A DNA stretch of 64,000 nt from Bosea sp. 685 (lineage in GTDB: Bacteria > Pseudomonadota > Alphaproteobacteria > Rhizobiales > Beijerinckiaceae): the NCBI RefSeq assembly GCF_031884435.1, contig NZ_CP134779.1:620001-684000 (forward strand), given 5' to 3'. Each line of letters begins with the position of its first letter. Positions within the stretch are counted from its first letter, which is position 1. This document shows positions 16,136 through 25,755 of the stretch, in pieces. The notes beneath the pieces are model-generated. The model had not been told where the DNA came from. It was given only the letters and a program-made list of their open reading frames with translations, and made no database searches. The translations under genes and the position numbers were made by a program.

Positions 16136-16985
16136 CGCCCCGCGCTGGATCGAGCTCAACGGCGCGACGTTCTGCTACGACGTTGCCGGCGAGGAGCATG
16201 ACGAGACCATCATCGTGCTGCATGGCGGGCGCGGCATCGGCGACCATCGTGGCGAGTTCGGCGCCTATCAGGCGCTGTCGGACCGCTATCGCGTGCTGGC
16301 CTTCGACCAGCGCGGCTGCGGTCGCAGCTCGCTGACGCCGCCTTTCCTGTTCGAGCAGTTCGCCGACGATGTGGAGGCCTTCCGGCAGGCGCTCTGCGGC
16401 GGCCGCAAGATCGTGCTGATCGGCGGCTCCTTCGGCGGCATGATCGCGCTGACCCATGCGGTCAAATATGGCAGCAACAGCCTGTCGCGCCTGATCCTGC
16501 GCGGCACCGCGCCGAGCCATCACCATGAGGCGGAGGCGATCGAGCATTTCAAGGCGCGCTTGCACAAGGCGCCCTGCGCCTCGATCGGCATGGTCGAGAA
16601 GCTGTTCTCCGACAAGATCATCGACGACACCGAATTGCGCCTGATCTGGCTCGCCCTGCAGCCGCTCTATTTCGAGAATTTCGACCCGGACTCCGCCCTG
16701 GAGAAGACGCGCACGCTGCATCTGCATGCGCAAACCCATAACGCGCTCTTCGCCACCAAGGATTACGACCTGCGCGACAGCCTCGCCGGCATCGACGTGC
16801 CGACGTTGGCGATCTGCGGCGCGGCGGACTGGATCTGCCCGCCGAGCCAGTCGCGCCTGATCGCCGAGATGGTTCCGGGCGCCGAGCTGCTGGAGATCGA
16901 GGGCGCAAACCACGCCGTCCATATCGAGGCCAATGCGCGCGTGCTGTCGGCCGTCAGGCACTTCCTCGCAAGGACGGCGCCGTGA
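16122..16985 (+). CDS. alpha/beta hydrolase, proline iminopeptidase-like
   Basis: A 287-residue serine hydrolase. Landmarks are the oxyanion region LHGGRGIGDHRG, the strand-turn FDQRGCGRS, the nucleophile elbow GGSFGG with Ser near 103, the acid in CGAADWICPP and the catalytic His in EGANHAVH. FDQRGCGRS and the GGSFGG elbow are common in proline iminopeptidase-type enzymes, which release N-terminal residues from small peptides. It sits between a flavoprotein and a dipeptide transporter, so peptide or amide hydrolysis is plausible. Its stop overlaps the first permease gene by four bases. Confidence 0.85.
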   Translation: MPLNDAPRWIELNGATFCYDVAGEEHDETIIVLHGGRGIGDHRGEFGAYQALSDRYRVLAFDQRGCGRSSLTPPFLFEQFADDVEAFRQALCGGRKIVLIGGSFGGMIALTHAVKYGSNSLSRLILRGTAPSHHHEAEAIEHFKARLHKAPCASIGMVEKLFSDKIIDDTELRLIWLALQPLYFENFDPDSALEKTRTLHLHAQTHNALFATKDYDLRDSLAGIDVPTLAICGAADWICPPSQSRLIAEMVPGAELLEIEGANHAVHIEANARVLSAVRHFLARTAP

Positions 16986-17902
16986 CGCGCTACTTCGCCG
17001 GAAAGCTTGGCGAGGCCCTTATCGCGATCTGGGGTGTGGTGACGATCGTGTTCTTCGTCACGCGCTTCCTGGGCGATCCGGTCGCGCTGCTCCTGCCGGT
17101 CGGTGCTTCGCCCGAGCAGATGCAGGCATTGTCGGCCGAACTGGGGCTCGATCAGCCGATCTGGCGGCAATACATCAGCTTTCTCGCCCAAGCCCTGACC
17201 GGCGATTTCGGCCAGTCCTTCCAGTTCGGGCGCCCTGCCATCGGCGTCGTGCTGGAGCGGATGCCGGCGACGATCCAGCTCGCACTGACCGCGATCGTGC
17301 TCGGCGTCCTGATCGGCGGCACGGCCGGAGCGATCGCTGCCATGCGACGCGGCTCGGTTGCCGAATTCGTGGTGATGACGCTGGCCTTGCTGGGGCAGGC
17401 GACGCCGGTGTTCTGGCTTGGCATCATGCTGATCCTGCTGTTTGCGGTTGATCTCGGCTGGCTGCCGACAGGCGGCTATGGCAGCCCGGCCAACCTCGTC
17501 CTGCCGGCCTTGACGCTTGCCGTCTTCGTCTCCGCTTCGATCGCGCGTTTGTTCCGCTCCAGCATGCTCGATGTGCTGAAGGAGGATTATGTCCGCACCG
17601 CCCGCGCCAAGGGGCTGATGCCGGCGACCGTCTTCACCTGGCATGTCGCCCGCAATGCGCTGATCCCGGTGGTGACGATGATCGGCATCCTGACCGGCGA
17701 GCTTCTGGGCGGTTCGGTCGTCACCGAGACGGTGTTCGCCTGGCCAGGCGTCGGCCGGTTGATCGTCCAGGCGATCGAGACCAAGGATTTCCCCGTGATC
17801 CAGGCTGGCGTCGCGCTGATCGCGGCGATTTATGTCGCGACGAACCTGATCGTCGACCTGCTCTATGCGCTGCTCGATCCCCGTATCAAGGGGAGCACCT
17901 GA
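16982..17902 (+). CDS. dipeptide/oligopeptide-type ABC transporter permease (DppB family)
   Basis: A 306-residue inner-membrane permease with the DppB layout: one N-terminal span, a periplasmic segment containing LSAELGLDQPIWRQY and GDFGQSFQFGRPA, then five spans. The EAA loop appears as DYVRTARAKGLMPATVFTWH, typical of the peptide/nickel family. It starts with a GTG that overlaps the hydrolase stop and ends one base before the DppC-type gene. It would pair with that protein and be driven by the two ATPases further along. Confidence 0.92.
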   Translation: MTRYFAGKLGEALIAIWGVVTIVFFVTRFLGDPVALLLPVGASPEQMQALSAELGLDQPIWRQYISFLAQALTGDFGQSFQFGRPAIGVVLERMPATIQLALTAIVLGVLIGGTAGAIAAMRRGSVAEFVVMTLALLGQATPVFWLGIMLILLFAVDLGWLPTGGYGSPANLVLPALTLAVFVSASIARLFRSSMLDVLKEDYVRTARAKGLMPATVFTWHVARNALIPVVTMIGILTGELLGGSVVTETVFAWPGVGRLIVQAIETKDFPVIQAGVALIAAIYVATNLIVDLLYALLDPRIKGST

Positions 17903-17903
17903 G

Positions 17904-18755
17904 ATGGCTGACTTCCTGCGCGCCTTGCTTCGCAGCCGAACCGGCCTGCTCGGTGCGGTTCTGCTGACACTGTTCATCGGAGCGGCGATCCTGGCGCCCT
18001 TGCTGGGGCTGCCGGACCCGGTGCGCTCGGATCTGCGCGGGCGCTTCGCGCCGCCGACATGGTCGGGCCTGTTCAGTCCGGGCGCCCATCCGCTCGGCGC
18101 CGACCAGCTCGGCCGCGATATCCTCAGCCGCATCATCTATGGCAGCCAGATCACGCTTTCGGTCGCGACCTGCGCTGTGGTGCTGGGCGGCATCGTCGGC
18201 GTCTTCCTCGGCATCGTCGCCGGCTATTTCGGCGGGGTCGTCGACCGCATCCTGATGCGGCTCGTCGATATCCAGCTCGCGATTCCGCTGATGCTGCTGG
18301 CGCTGCTCGTGGTCGCGGCGCTTGGTCCCAACCTGACCAATCTGGTCATCGTCCTGGCCGTCACCAGCTGGATCCGTTACGCCCGCATCATTCGGGGGCA
18401 GGTGCTGGCGCTGCGCTCGCGCGAATTCGTGCAATCGGCCCGGGCGATCGGCGCGAGCACCTGGCGCATCATGCTGCGCCATATCCTGCCCAATGTCCTG
18501 ACGCCGGCGCTCGTCGTTGGGACGCTGGAACTTGCACGCGTCATCATCATGGATGCGGCCCTGTCCTTCCTGGGCCTCGGCGTGCAGCCGCCCGATGCGA
18601 GCTGGGGCCGGATGCTGGCCGAGGGGCGCGTCTACATCTCCACGGCCTGGTGGATCGTCACCTTTCCCGGCCTCGCCATCCTGCTGACGGTTCTGAGCGT
18701 CAACCTGCTCGGCGACTGGCTGCGCGACTATTTCGACCCGAAATTGAGGACGTGA
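17904..18755 (+). CDS. dipeptide/oligopeptide-type ABC transporter permease (DppC family)
   Basis: A 283-residue permease starting MADFLRALLRSRTG. The ATG at 17904 follows the previous stop by one base and matches family length; an earlier ATG inside the dppB-type gene is unlikely. Family signs are HPLGADQLGRDILSRIIYG, a variant of the DppC box, and the EAA loop REFVQSARAIGASTWRIM. It has a short cytoplasmic N terminus and six spans. The M24-fold gene follows after two bases. Confidence 0.92.
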   Translation: MADFLRALLRSRTGLLGAVLLTLFIGAAILAPLLGLPDPVRSDLRGRFAPPTWSGLFSPGAHPLGADQLGRDILSRIIYGSQITLSVATCAVVLGGIVGVFLGIVAGYFGGVVDRILMRLVDIQLAIPLMLLALLVVAALGPNLTNLVIVLAVTSWIRYARIIRGQVLALRSREFVQSARAIGASTWRIMLRHILPNVLTPALVVGTLELARVIIMDAALSFLGLGVQPPDASWGRMLAEGRVYISTAWWIVTFPGLAILLTVLSVNLLGDWLRDYFDPKLRT

Positions 18756-18757
18756 CC

Positions 18758-19933
18758 ATGACCATTATCGCTCCCCGCACGGAACGCCTGCGCCAGAGGA
18801 TGCGGCAAGCCGGTCTCGATGTGATCCTCGCCTTCAAGCCCGAGAGCAGCTTCTATCTGACCGGCTTCAACCCGATCATCTACAGCCATCCGGTGATCGC
18901 AATCCTGCCGGCGCAGGGCAAGCCCTCGATGCTGATCCATGCCTTGCGTGACGACCATGCCCGCGCCTCGACCTTCATCGAGGACATCCGCCTCTACGGC
19001 GCCTGGTCGACCAAGGTCACGATGGGCCCGAGCTGGCTCGATGCGCTGAAGACGATGCTGGAGGAGGCCGGTCTCGCCAAGGCCGTCATCGGCGTCGAGG
19101 AGGATTTTTTGCCGGTCGCGCGGTCGCGCCAGCTTGCCGAGCTTCTGCCCGGCGCCTCCTTCCGTGACGCGTCCGAGATGATCATGACGACCCGTCTGGT
19201 GAAGGACGCCGACGAGATCGCCAATGCCCGCGACGCCGCCCGCATCGCCGACACCGGCATGATCGCGGCAGTCGAGGCTGTCCGGCAAGGCGGCTCGGAG
19301 CGTGACGTGTCGCTCGCGGCCATGGCGGCGATGAACCGTTTCTGGGCCGATAACTTTCCCGACAAGGAGGTCTGCGATTTCGGCAGCCTCGAAGGCGGCG
19401 CGCAGAACGGCCTCTGGGCCTGGGCGCTGGCCGGCGACCGCATGTTCATGAATTGCGACAACCCAACCAACCGCAAGCCTGTAGCCGGAGAGGCGATCAG
19501 CATCCTGATCTGGACGATCGTCAACGGCATTCATGCCGAGAACGAGCGCACGGTTGCGGTCGGCGTGCTGAACGATGAGCGCCGCCGCGCGCTCGATTCG
19601 ATCATCGAGATCCGCAACGAGGTCGCGACCTTGCTGAAGCCCGGTACGCCGATCAGCGCGCTGTTTGGTGCGACCAAGGCCGGGCTCGAGGCGCGCGGCT
19701 ATGGCAAGTACCTGCCGGGCCGCATCGGCCACGGCATCGGGCTCGGCGCGCATGAACACCCTTCCCTCGACGCCAAGACCGGCATCCTGCTCGAACCTGG
19801 CATGATCCTGACGCTGGAACCCAATCTGCGCATCCCCGGCATTGCCGCGACCCAGTTCTCCGACACCGTCCTGATCACGGAAGGCGGTTGCGAGTTCCTG
19901 ACGCGCGCGCCGGATGTCGTGTTGAACGCCTGA
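18758..19933 (+). CDS. M24 (creatinase/prolidase) fold protein lacking most metal ligands
   Basis: A 391-residue protein with the two-domain creatinase/aminopeptidase P layout: an N-terminal domain to about residue 130 (SSFYLTGFNPIIY is typical) and a pita-bread catalytic domain. Compared with canonical M24 metallopeptidases, the first Asp ligand is replaced by Trp (about 252, ILIWT), the second Asp is Glu (about 261, HAENERT) and the last Glu is Ser (about 368, QFSDTV). Only His 325 (GHGIGLGAHE) and Glu 354 (LEP) remain. This pattern fits a metal-independent hydrolase such as creatinase better than a prolidase. It lies inside a peptide transporter operon, between dppC- and dppD-type genes, so it likely acts on the imported compound. 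Confidence 0.85.
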   Translation: MTIIAPRTERLRQRMRQAGLDVILAFKPESSFYLTGFNPIIYSHPVIAILPAQGKPSMLIHALRDDHARASTFIEDIRLYGAWSTKVTMGPSWLDALKTMLEEAGLAKAVIGVEEDFLPVARSRQLAELLPGASFRDASEMIMTTRLVKDADEIANARDAARIADTGMIAAVEAVRQGGSERDVSLAAMAAMNRFWADNFPDKEVCDFGSLEGGAQNGLWAWALAGDRMFMNCDNPTNRKPVAGEAISILIWTIVNGIHAENERTVAVGVLNDERRRALDSIIEIRNEVATLLKPGTPISALFGATKAGLEARGYGKYLPGRIGHGIGLGAHEHPSLDAKTGILLEPGMILTLEPNLRIPGIAATQFSDTVLITEGGCEFLTRAPDVVLNA

Positions 19934-19944
19934 GGCGAACCGGC

Positions 19945-20958
19945 ATGGCCCCGCTCCTCGAAGTCAGGAACCTGACCGTCGCCTTCGATACGCCGGGCGG
20001 GACGGTCCATGCCGTCAACGACGTCTCCTATGCGTTGAACGAAGGCGAGACGCTGGGCATCGTCGGGGAATCCGGCTCGGGCAAGAGCGTGCATGTGCTG
20101 GCGATGTGCGGGCTGATTCCGCGCCCGCCCGGCCGCATCGTTTCCGGGCAGGTGCTGTTCCAGGGGCGCGATCTGCTGACGCTGCCCGAGCGCGAATTGC
20201 GCGACATTCGCGGCGGGCAGATCGGCTTCGTCTTCCAGGATCCGATGACCTCGCTCAACCCGGTGCTGACGGTGGAGCGGCAGCTGGTCGAGCTGATCCG
20301 CCGGCACGCCAGGCTTGACGCCAGGGCGGCGCGGGCGCGCGCGATCGAACTGCTCGAGATCGTGCGTATTCCCGATGCCGCGCGCCGCATCGGCCAGTAC
20401 CCGCACCAGTTCTCCGGCGGCATGCGCCAGCGCGTTATGATCGCGATCGGCGTCGCCTGCCGGCCCAAACTCCTGATCGCGGATGAGGCGACGACGGCAC
20501 TGGACGTGACCGTGCAGGCGCAGATCCTCGACATGGTCAAAGACCTGAAGCGCGAGTTCGGCACCACGGTGATCTGGATCACCCATGACATGGGCGTGGT
20601 TGCCGGCATCGCCGACACCATCCAGGTGATGTATGGCGGGCGCATCATGGAGCGCGGCCCGGTCGATGCGATCTTCGCCGACCCGCGCAGCGCCTATAGC
20701 TGGGGCCTGCTGCAATCGCTGCCCACAGTGGAGCGCCGCGCTGAGGGGCGGCTCCACCAGATCCCGGGCTCGCCGCCCGATCTCTACAAGCCGGCGGTGG
20801 GCGACCCCTTCGCGCCGCGCAATGCCTTTGCAACACCGCGCTGCCTGCTGGAGATGCCGCCGCTACGGCAGGTCGAAGGCAGCGTGCCGGGCCATCTCGT
20901 CGCTGCGTGGTATGATCTGCCAGCCGCGCTGAAGGCCCGCAGGGAGACCGCGGCATGA
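19945..20958 (+). CDS. dipeptide-type ABC transporter ATP-binding protein (DppD family)
   Basis: A 337-residue ABC ATPase. Walker A is GESGSGKSV, the Q-loop VFQDPMTSLNPVL, the signature FSGGMRQR and Walker B LLIADEATTALD, all DppD/OppD-type. The C-terminal oligopeptide-transporter extension, with PGSPPDLYKP and a Cys pair region around RCLLEMPPL, is present but keeps only part of the iron-sulfur-like Cys set of some relatives. The ATG at 19945 is used, 11 bases after the M24 stop. Its own stop overlaps the DppF-type start (ATGA). Confidence 0.92.
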   Translation: MAPLLEVRNLTVAFDTPGGTVHAVNDVSYALNEGETLGIVGESGSGKSVHVLAMCGLIPRPPGRIVSGQVLFQGRDLLTLPERELRDIRGGQIGFVFQDPMTSLNPVLTVERQLVELIRRHARLDARAARARAIELLEIVRIPDAARRIGQYPHQFSGGMRQRVMIAIGVACRPKLLIADEATTALDVTVQAQILDMVKDLKREFGTTVIWITHDMGVVAGIADTIQVMYGGRIMERGPVDAIFADPRSAYSWGLLQSLPTVERRAEGRLHQIPGSPPDLYKPAVGDPFAPRNAFATPRCLLEMPPLRQVEGSVPGHLVAAWYDLPAALKARRETAA

Positions 20959-21869
20959 GCACGTCGCCGACACATCCTCTCCTCAGCGTCCGCAACCTGG
21001 CGAAGCATTATACCAGCGGCGGCGGCTGGCTCGGCGGGCCGTCGCATCTCGTCAAGGCGATCGACGACGTCTCCTTCGACATCGCGCCCCGCGAGATCGT
21101 CGGGCTGGTCGGCGAATCCGGCTCGGGCAAGAGCACGACCGGGCGCGTCGTGCTGCGCCTGGAAGAGCCGACCGGCGGCGAGATCCGCTTCGACGGCCAC
21201 GACATCACGACCTTGCCGGCGCGCGAACTGAAGGCCTTCCGCCGCCAGATGCAGGTCGTCTTCCAGGATCCTTACGCTGCGCTCAACCCGCGCATGACCG
21301 TGGGGGATTTCGTTGCCGAGCCGTTGATCGTGCATGGTCTCGTCACCAGCCGCTCGGAGCGCAGCGATCGCGTTGCGGCCCTGTTCAAGCAGGTCGGGCT
21401 CGATCCGCGCTTCATGACGCGCTATCCGCACGAATTCTCCGGCGGCCAGCGCCAGCGCGTGAACATCGCGCGCGCCGTCGCGATGCGCCCGCGCCTGATC
21501 ATCGCCGACGAGCCGATCACGGCGCTCGACGTCTCGATTCAGGCCCAGATCATCAACCTGTTCCAGGACCTGCAACAGGAGCTGGGCATGGCCTATCTCT
21601 TCATTGCGCATGACCTGTCGATGGTGCGCTATCTCTGCCACCGCGTCGCGGTGATGCTGCGCGGGCGCCTGGTCGAGATCGCCCCGACGGAAGCGATCTT
21701 TTCCGATCCGCGCCACGCCTATACGCGCTCGCTGCTCTCGGCGATCCCGATCCCGAACCCGGCGATCGAGCGCGCCAGGCGGCCGCTGGCCTTCGATTAC
21801 GAGACCCAGAAGCCTGCCCCCGATGCTGTGCTGACCGAGGTTTCGCCCGGTCATTTCGTCCTGATTTGA
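20955..21869 (+). CDS. dipeptide-type ABC transporter ATP-binding protein (DppF family)
   Basis: A 304-residue ATPase partner of the preceding gene. Walker [11 protein letters not shown]-loop [13 protein letters not shown], signature FSGGQRQR, Walker [13 protein letters not shown] and H-loop IAHDLSMV are intact. The ending ([17 protein letters not shown]) has the typical DppF/OppF tail. It is translated through a four-base overlap with the DppD-type gene and is followed after 56 bases by the binding protein. Confidence 0.92.
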   Translation: MSTSPTHPLLSVRNLAKHYTSGGGWLGGPSHLVKAIDDVSFDIAPREIVGLVGESGSGKSTTGRVVLRLEEPTGGEIRFDGHDITTLPARELKAFRRQMQVVFQDPYAALNPRMTVGDFVAEPLIVHGLVTSRSERSDRVAALFKQVGLDPRFMTRYPHEFSGGQRQRVNIARAVAMRPRLIIADEPITALDVSIQAQIINLFQDLQQELGMAYLFIAHDLSMVRYLCHRVAVMLRGRLVEIAPTEAIFSDPRHAYTRSLLSAIPIPNPAIERARRPLAFDYETQKPAPDAVLTEVSPGHFVLI

Positions 21870-21925
21870 GACTTCATTGCCTTTGCTCGCTGCCATTCCT
21901 TGCCACCTCCATTGGAGCCCGTGAC

Positions 21926-23431
21926 ATGACATCGTTCTGGATCAAGACCCTCAGCACTGCCGCATTGGCCGCCGCGCTGTCCGCTTCGCCGGCGCTGGCC
22001 CAGACGGGGCGCAGGGCGACGATCGCGCTCTCGATCAACGTCAACACCTTCGACCCGCATATGACGGGCTCCTTCGGCTCCGATATGAGCCTGCTGAGCC
22101 ATATCTATCCGTCCCTCGTCATCCGCGGCGCCGACCTCAAATTGGCGCCCGCGCTGGCGAAATCCTGGACGCTGGTGAACGACACGACATGGCGCTTCGA
22201 GCTCGTCGAGGGCGCCAAATTCGTCAATGACGAGCCGCTCGACGCCGCGACGGTCAAATGGAACCTCGACCGCGTGCGCGATCCCAAGGTCAATGCGCGG
22301 ATCAAATCCTGGTTCGATCTGGTCAAGGAGGTCCGCGTCATCGACGCTAGGACTGTCGAGGTCGAGACCAGCGCGCCGTTCCCGGCCTTCGTCGACCAGC
22401 TCTCGATGTTCTTCCTGCTGCCGCCGCAATGGGCGGCGAGCCACAATCCGGCAACCGAGACGATGTCGGGCAGCCGCTACCGCATGACCGAGAACGTGCC
22501 GGGCGACCACATCACGCTCGCCGCCAATCCCGCCGGCTGGCAGGGCAAGCCCGATTTCGACACGGTCGTGTTCAAGACGATCCCGGAACCGGCAAGCCGC
22601 ATCGCCGCGCTGCTGGCCGGTGAGGCCGATCTCGTGACTGGCATCCCGACCTCGGAGCTTGCGCGGGTCAAGGCGAGCAAAAACGCCATCGCCGGCTCGG
22701 TGCAGAGCACGCGCAATGTCTTCATCAAGTTCAACACCCAGAAGGCGCCGCTCGACAACAAGCTGGTGCGCCAGGCGATGAACTACGCCATCGACAAGGA
22801 TGCGATCCGGGATTCGATCTTCGACGGGCAGGCCTATATCGAGCCTTGCCAGATCCTGACCCCGTCCTATTTCGGCTTCAATCCGGACCTCAAACCCTAC
22901 CCTTTCGACGTGAAGAAGGCGCAGGCCCTGCTGAAGGAATCCGGCATCGATCTCAAGCAGGTGATCGAGATGGACATCCCCGTCGCGACCTACATCCAGG
23001 GGCAGGAGGTCGCCCAGGCAGTCGCCGCCATGCTCGGCGACGCCGGCCTGAAGGTGAAAATGAACGAGATGGATTTCGGCGCCTATATGAACAAATATCT
23101 GCGGTCGCGCACCTTGGCGCAGACCTCGCTCCTGACCCATGGCTGGCCGACCCTGGACGCCGACGGCCAGTTGACCCTGCTCGCGCCCGGCAACCAGTAC
23201 GCCTATTGGGACGATGCCGCCTTCGGCAAGGCGCTCGAGGCCGGACGCTCGACCATGGACAAGGACAAGCGCCTCGCAGCCTATAAGGACGCGACCAAGA
23301 TCATGTGCGAGGAGGCGCCGGTGCTGTTCCTCTATGCACAGCCGACCACTTATGGCGTCTCGAAGCGGGTGACATGGCAGGCGCGCGGCGACGATTGGGT
23401 CCGCTCCTTCGATATGAAGCCGGCTCAGTAG
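21926..23431 (+). CDS. ABC transporter substrate-binding protein, peptide/nickel family 5
   Basis: A 501-residue extracytoplasmic solute-binding protein. A signal peptide runs to about residue 25 (ALAQ cut). NVNTFDPHMTGSFG near the mature N terminus, TWRFELVEGAKFVND and MNYAIDKDAIRDSIFDGQA are family 5 (DppA/OppA) landmarks. The ATG at 21926 is chosen because it begins the signal peptide and follows a GGAGCCC-like site. It is encoded after the pump genes instead of before them. The ligand is unknown; a dipeptide or modified amino acid would agree with the hydrolases in the operon. Confidence 0.92.
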   Translation: MTSFWIKTLSTAALAAALSASPALAQTGRRATIALSINVNTFDPHMTGSFGSDMSLLSHIYPSLVIRGADLKLAPALAKSWTLVNDTTWRFELVEGAKFVNDEPLDAATVKWNLDRVRDPKVNARIKSWFDLVKEVRVIDARTVEVETSAPFPAFVDQLSMFFLLPPQWAASHNPATETMSGSRYRMTENVPGDHITLAANPAGWQGKPDFDTVVFKTIPEPASRIAALLAGEADLVTGIPTSELARVKASKNAIAGSVQSTRNVFIKFNTQKAPLDNKLVRQAMNYAIDKDAIRDSIFDGQAYIEPCQILTPSYFGFNPDLKPYPFDVKKAQALLKESGIDLKQVIEMDIPVATYIQGQEVAQAVAAMLGDAGLKVKMNEMDFGAYMNKYLRSRTLAQTSLLTHGWPTLDADGQLTLLAPGNQYAYWDDAAFGKALEAGRSTMDKDKRLAAYKDATKIMCEEAPVLFLYAQPTTYGVSKRVTWQARGDDWVRSFDMKPAQ

Positions 23432-23442
23432 GAGGACGGCCC

Positions 23443-25707
23443 TTGCACCTGTTCGGGACGCATTTCGGCACCTATGAGGTCGTCCGCGACGGTTCCGGAC
23501 AGGCTGCCTTGCAAGGTTTCGGGCTCGACCCGCAGCCTTCGCCGGTCGGGGCGGCTTATCTCGATCTCAAGGACCACCCGGCGCGCGTCCTCTACCCGAT
23601 GGTGCGCAAGGGCTGGCTCGCAGCGCGAGAAAATCCGGAGGGGCGCGGCCGAGACCGTGGCCGTGATGAGTTCATCCGCATCAGCTGGGACGAGGCGGCG
23701 GCGCTCGTCGCCGGGGAGGTCGAGCGCGTCCGCACGGTTCACAGCAATGCCGCCATCTTCGGCGGATCCTATGGCTGGGCCAGCGCGGGGCGCTTCCACC
23801 ATGCGCAGGGCCAGCTCAAGCGCTTCCTCAATCTCGCTGGCGGCTTCACCTCGGCCGTCAACACCTACAGTTTTGGGGCCGCCGCCGTCATTCTGCCGCA
23901 TGTCATCGGCCCGCGCTTCAAATTCGCCACGGATGTCGCGCCGAGCTGGGACCAGATCGCCGCCCATGCCAAGCTGCTGATCTCCTTTGGCGGCTTTCGC
24001 CTGTCGAATGCGCAGGTCGAGGCGGGGGGCACCGGCCAGCACCGCTCCGAGCGTGGGCTGGCGGCGGCTGCAGCGGCGGGCGTCAGGATCGTCGTCGTCA
24101 GTCCGGTGCGCGCCGATGTCCCGGACCTGCCGGGCGGAACGATCGACTACATCGCAATCCGCCCCAACACCGACACGGCGATGCTGCTGGCGATGGCGCA
24201 GACGCTGCTGGCGGAGGGCCTGGCCGACCGCGCTTTCCTCACGCGCTGCACGGTGGGGCTTGCACCCTTTGAGGCCTATCTGGCGGGTGAAAGCGACGGG
24301 GTGGTCAAGGATGCCGATTGGGCGGCCGAAATTTGCGGCGTGCCGGCCGCGACCATCCGGGATCTCGCTTGCGCCTTCGCCTCAGAGCCCGCGCTCGTCA
24401 ATGCGGCCTGGTCGCTGCAGCGGGCGCGCTTCGGCGAGCAGCCCTATTGGGCGGCGATCGCCCTTGCGGCCATTGCCGGCCATGCCGGACGGCCCGGCTG
24501 CGGCATTGCCTTCGGCCTGACCTCCGTCAGCACGGTTGGCCAGCCGATCCGTCGGCTGCGGGGCCCGGCCTTCGATCAGGGGCGCAACCCGGTCGAAAGC
24601 TTCATCCCCGTCGCGCGGATCACCGAGCTCCTGTCCCAGCCGGGCGGATCGCTGGATTATGACGGCCGGCGCCTGGTGCTGCCTGACATCCGCCTGGTCT
24701 GGTGGGCGGGTGGCAACCCGTTCCACCACCATCAGGATCTCGCCGGCCTGACTGAGGCCTGGCGGCGGCCGGAAACGGTGATCGTCAATGAGCCGATGTG
24801 GACCGCGACCGCGCGCCATGCCGACATCGTGCTGCCGGCAAGCTTCCCGTTCGAGCGCGACGACATCGCCGCTTCCTCCCGCGACAACTGGCTCATCGCC
24901 AGCCGGCAGGTCTGCGCGCCGCCGGACGAAGTCCTGTCCGATCACCAGATCATGGCCCGCATCGCCCGCGAGATGGGCTTTGAGCACGCCTTCACTGGAG
25001 GGCGCGAGCCGCGGGAGTGGTTGCGCCGGATGTATGACGGCTACCGCACAGCCCATGCCGAATTGCCGGATTTCGAGGCGTTCTGGGCGCGCGGCTATGC
25101 CGCCCTCGACGAAGGCGAAGCTGCGCCGGCCCCGGTCACGCCATTGGCCGATTTCGTCGCCGACCCCGTGGGGAAACCGCTGGAGACGCCGTCCGGTCGC
25201 ATCGAGATCACTTCTGCGGTGATCGCCGGCTTTGGCTATGACGATTGTCCCGGCCATCCGACCTGGCTCGCGCCGGAGGAATGGCTCGGCTCGCCTTTGG
25301 TGCAACGCTATCCGCTGCACCTGCTCTCGCCGCAGCCGGCGCATCGCCTGCACAGCCAATTGGAACTGGCGGGGCCGAGCCAGGGGGCCAAGCGCGACGG
25401 GTATGAGGTCGTGCTCTTGCACCCGGCCGAGGCGATCAAGCGGGACCTCCGGGACGGCGACACCGTGGAACTCTTCAATGATCGTGGCCGCTGCCTGGCG
25501 GCGCTCAAATTGACGATCGATGTCGCGCCGGGCGTCGCGGTGCTGCCGACCGGGGCCTGGTATGATCCGGTTGGCGATGGCGGGGCCTTGCCGCTCGACC
25601 GTGGCGGCAATCCCAACAGCCTCACCTCCAGCATGCCGACCTCGCGCCTGGCGCAGGCGACCGCGCCCAATTCTTGCCTGATCGAGATCAAGCGGGCAGT
25701 AGCCTGA
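23443..25707 (+). CDS. molybdopterin-dependent S/N-oxide reductase (BisC/TorZ/DMSO reductase family)
   Basis: A cytoplasmic enzyme of about 754 residues with no twin-arginine leader and no N-terminal Fe-S cysteines, as in biotin sulfoxide reductase. The TTG at 23443 is preferred because GGAGGA lies 7 bases ahead and the family start (LFGTHFGTYEV) begins there. The probable Mo ligand is the Ser in NTYSFG, within residues 130-155. WWAGGNPFHHHQD and the late SSGRIEITS-like and LLSPQPAHRLHSQL segments are bis-MGD family blocks. It would reduce a sulfoxide or N-oxide such as methionine or biotin sulfoxide or an S-alkylcysteine sulfoxide. No chaperone or electron-transfer subunit is encoded beside it. 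Confidence 0.9.
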   Translation: MHLFGTHFGTYEVVRDGSGQAALQGFGLDPQPSPVGAAYLDLKDHPARVLYPMVRKGWLAARENPEGRGRDRGRDEFIRISWDEAAALVAGEVERVRTVHSNAAIFGGSYGWASAGRFHHAQGQLKRFLNLAGGFTSAVNTYSFGAAAVILPHVIGPRFKFATDVAPSWDQIAAHAKLLISFGGFRLSNAQVEAGGTGQHRSERGLAAAAAAGVRIVVVSPVRADVPDLPGGTIDYIAIRPNTDTAMLLAMAQTLLAEGLADRAFLTRCTVGLAPFEAYLAGESDGVVKDADWAAEICGVPAATIRDLACAFASEPALVNAAWSLQRARFGEQPYWAAIALAAIAGHAGRPGCGIAFGLTSVSTVGQPIRRLRGPAFDQGRNPVESFIPVARITELLSQPGGSLDYDGRRLVLPDIRLVWWAGGNPFHHHQDLAGLTEAWRRPETVIVNEPMWTATARHADIVLPASFPFERDDIAASSRDNWLIASRQVCAPPDEVLSDHQIMARIAREMGFEHAFTGGREPREWLRRMYDGYRTAHAELPDFEAFWARGYAALDEGEAAPAPVTPLADFVADPVGKPLETPSGRIEITSAVIAGFGYDDCPGHPTWLAPEEWLGSPLVQRYPLHLLSPQPAHRLHSQLELAGPSQGAKRDGYEVVLLHPAEAIKRDLRDGDTVELFNDRGRCLAALKLTIDVAPGVAVLPTGAWYDPVGDGGALPLDRGGNPNSLTSSMPTSRLAQATAPNSCLIEIKRAVA

Positions 25708-25755
25708 GCGCCGATCGAATCCGCCACCGCCATCTCGCATCGCAAGAGGCCGACC

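Noticed and set aside
18758..19933. M24-fold protein considered as DMSP lyase DddP
   Set aside because: DddP needs the metal ligands that are missing here, and the length and neighbours do not match.
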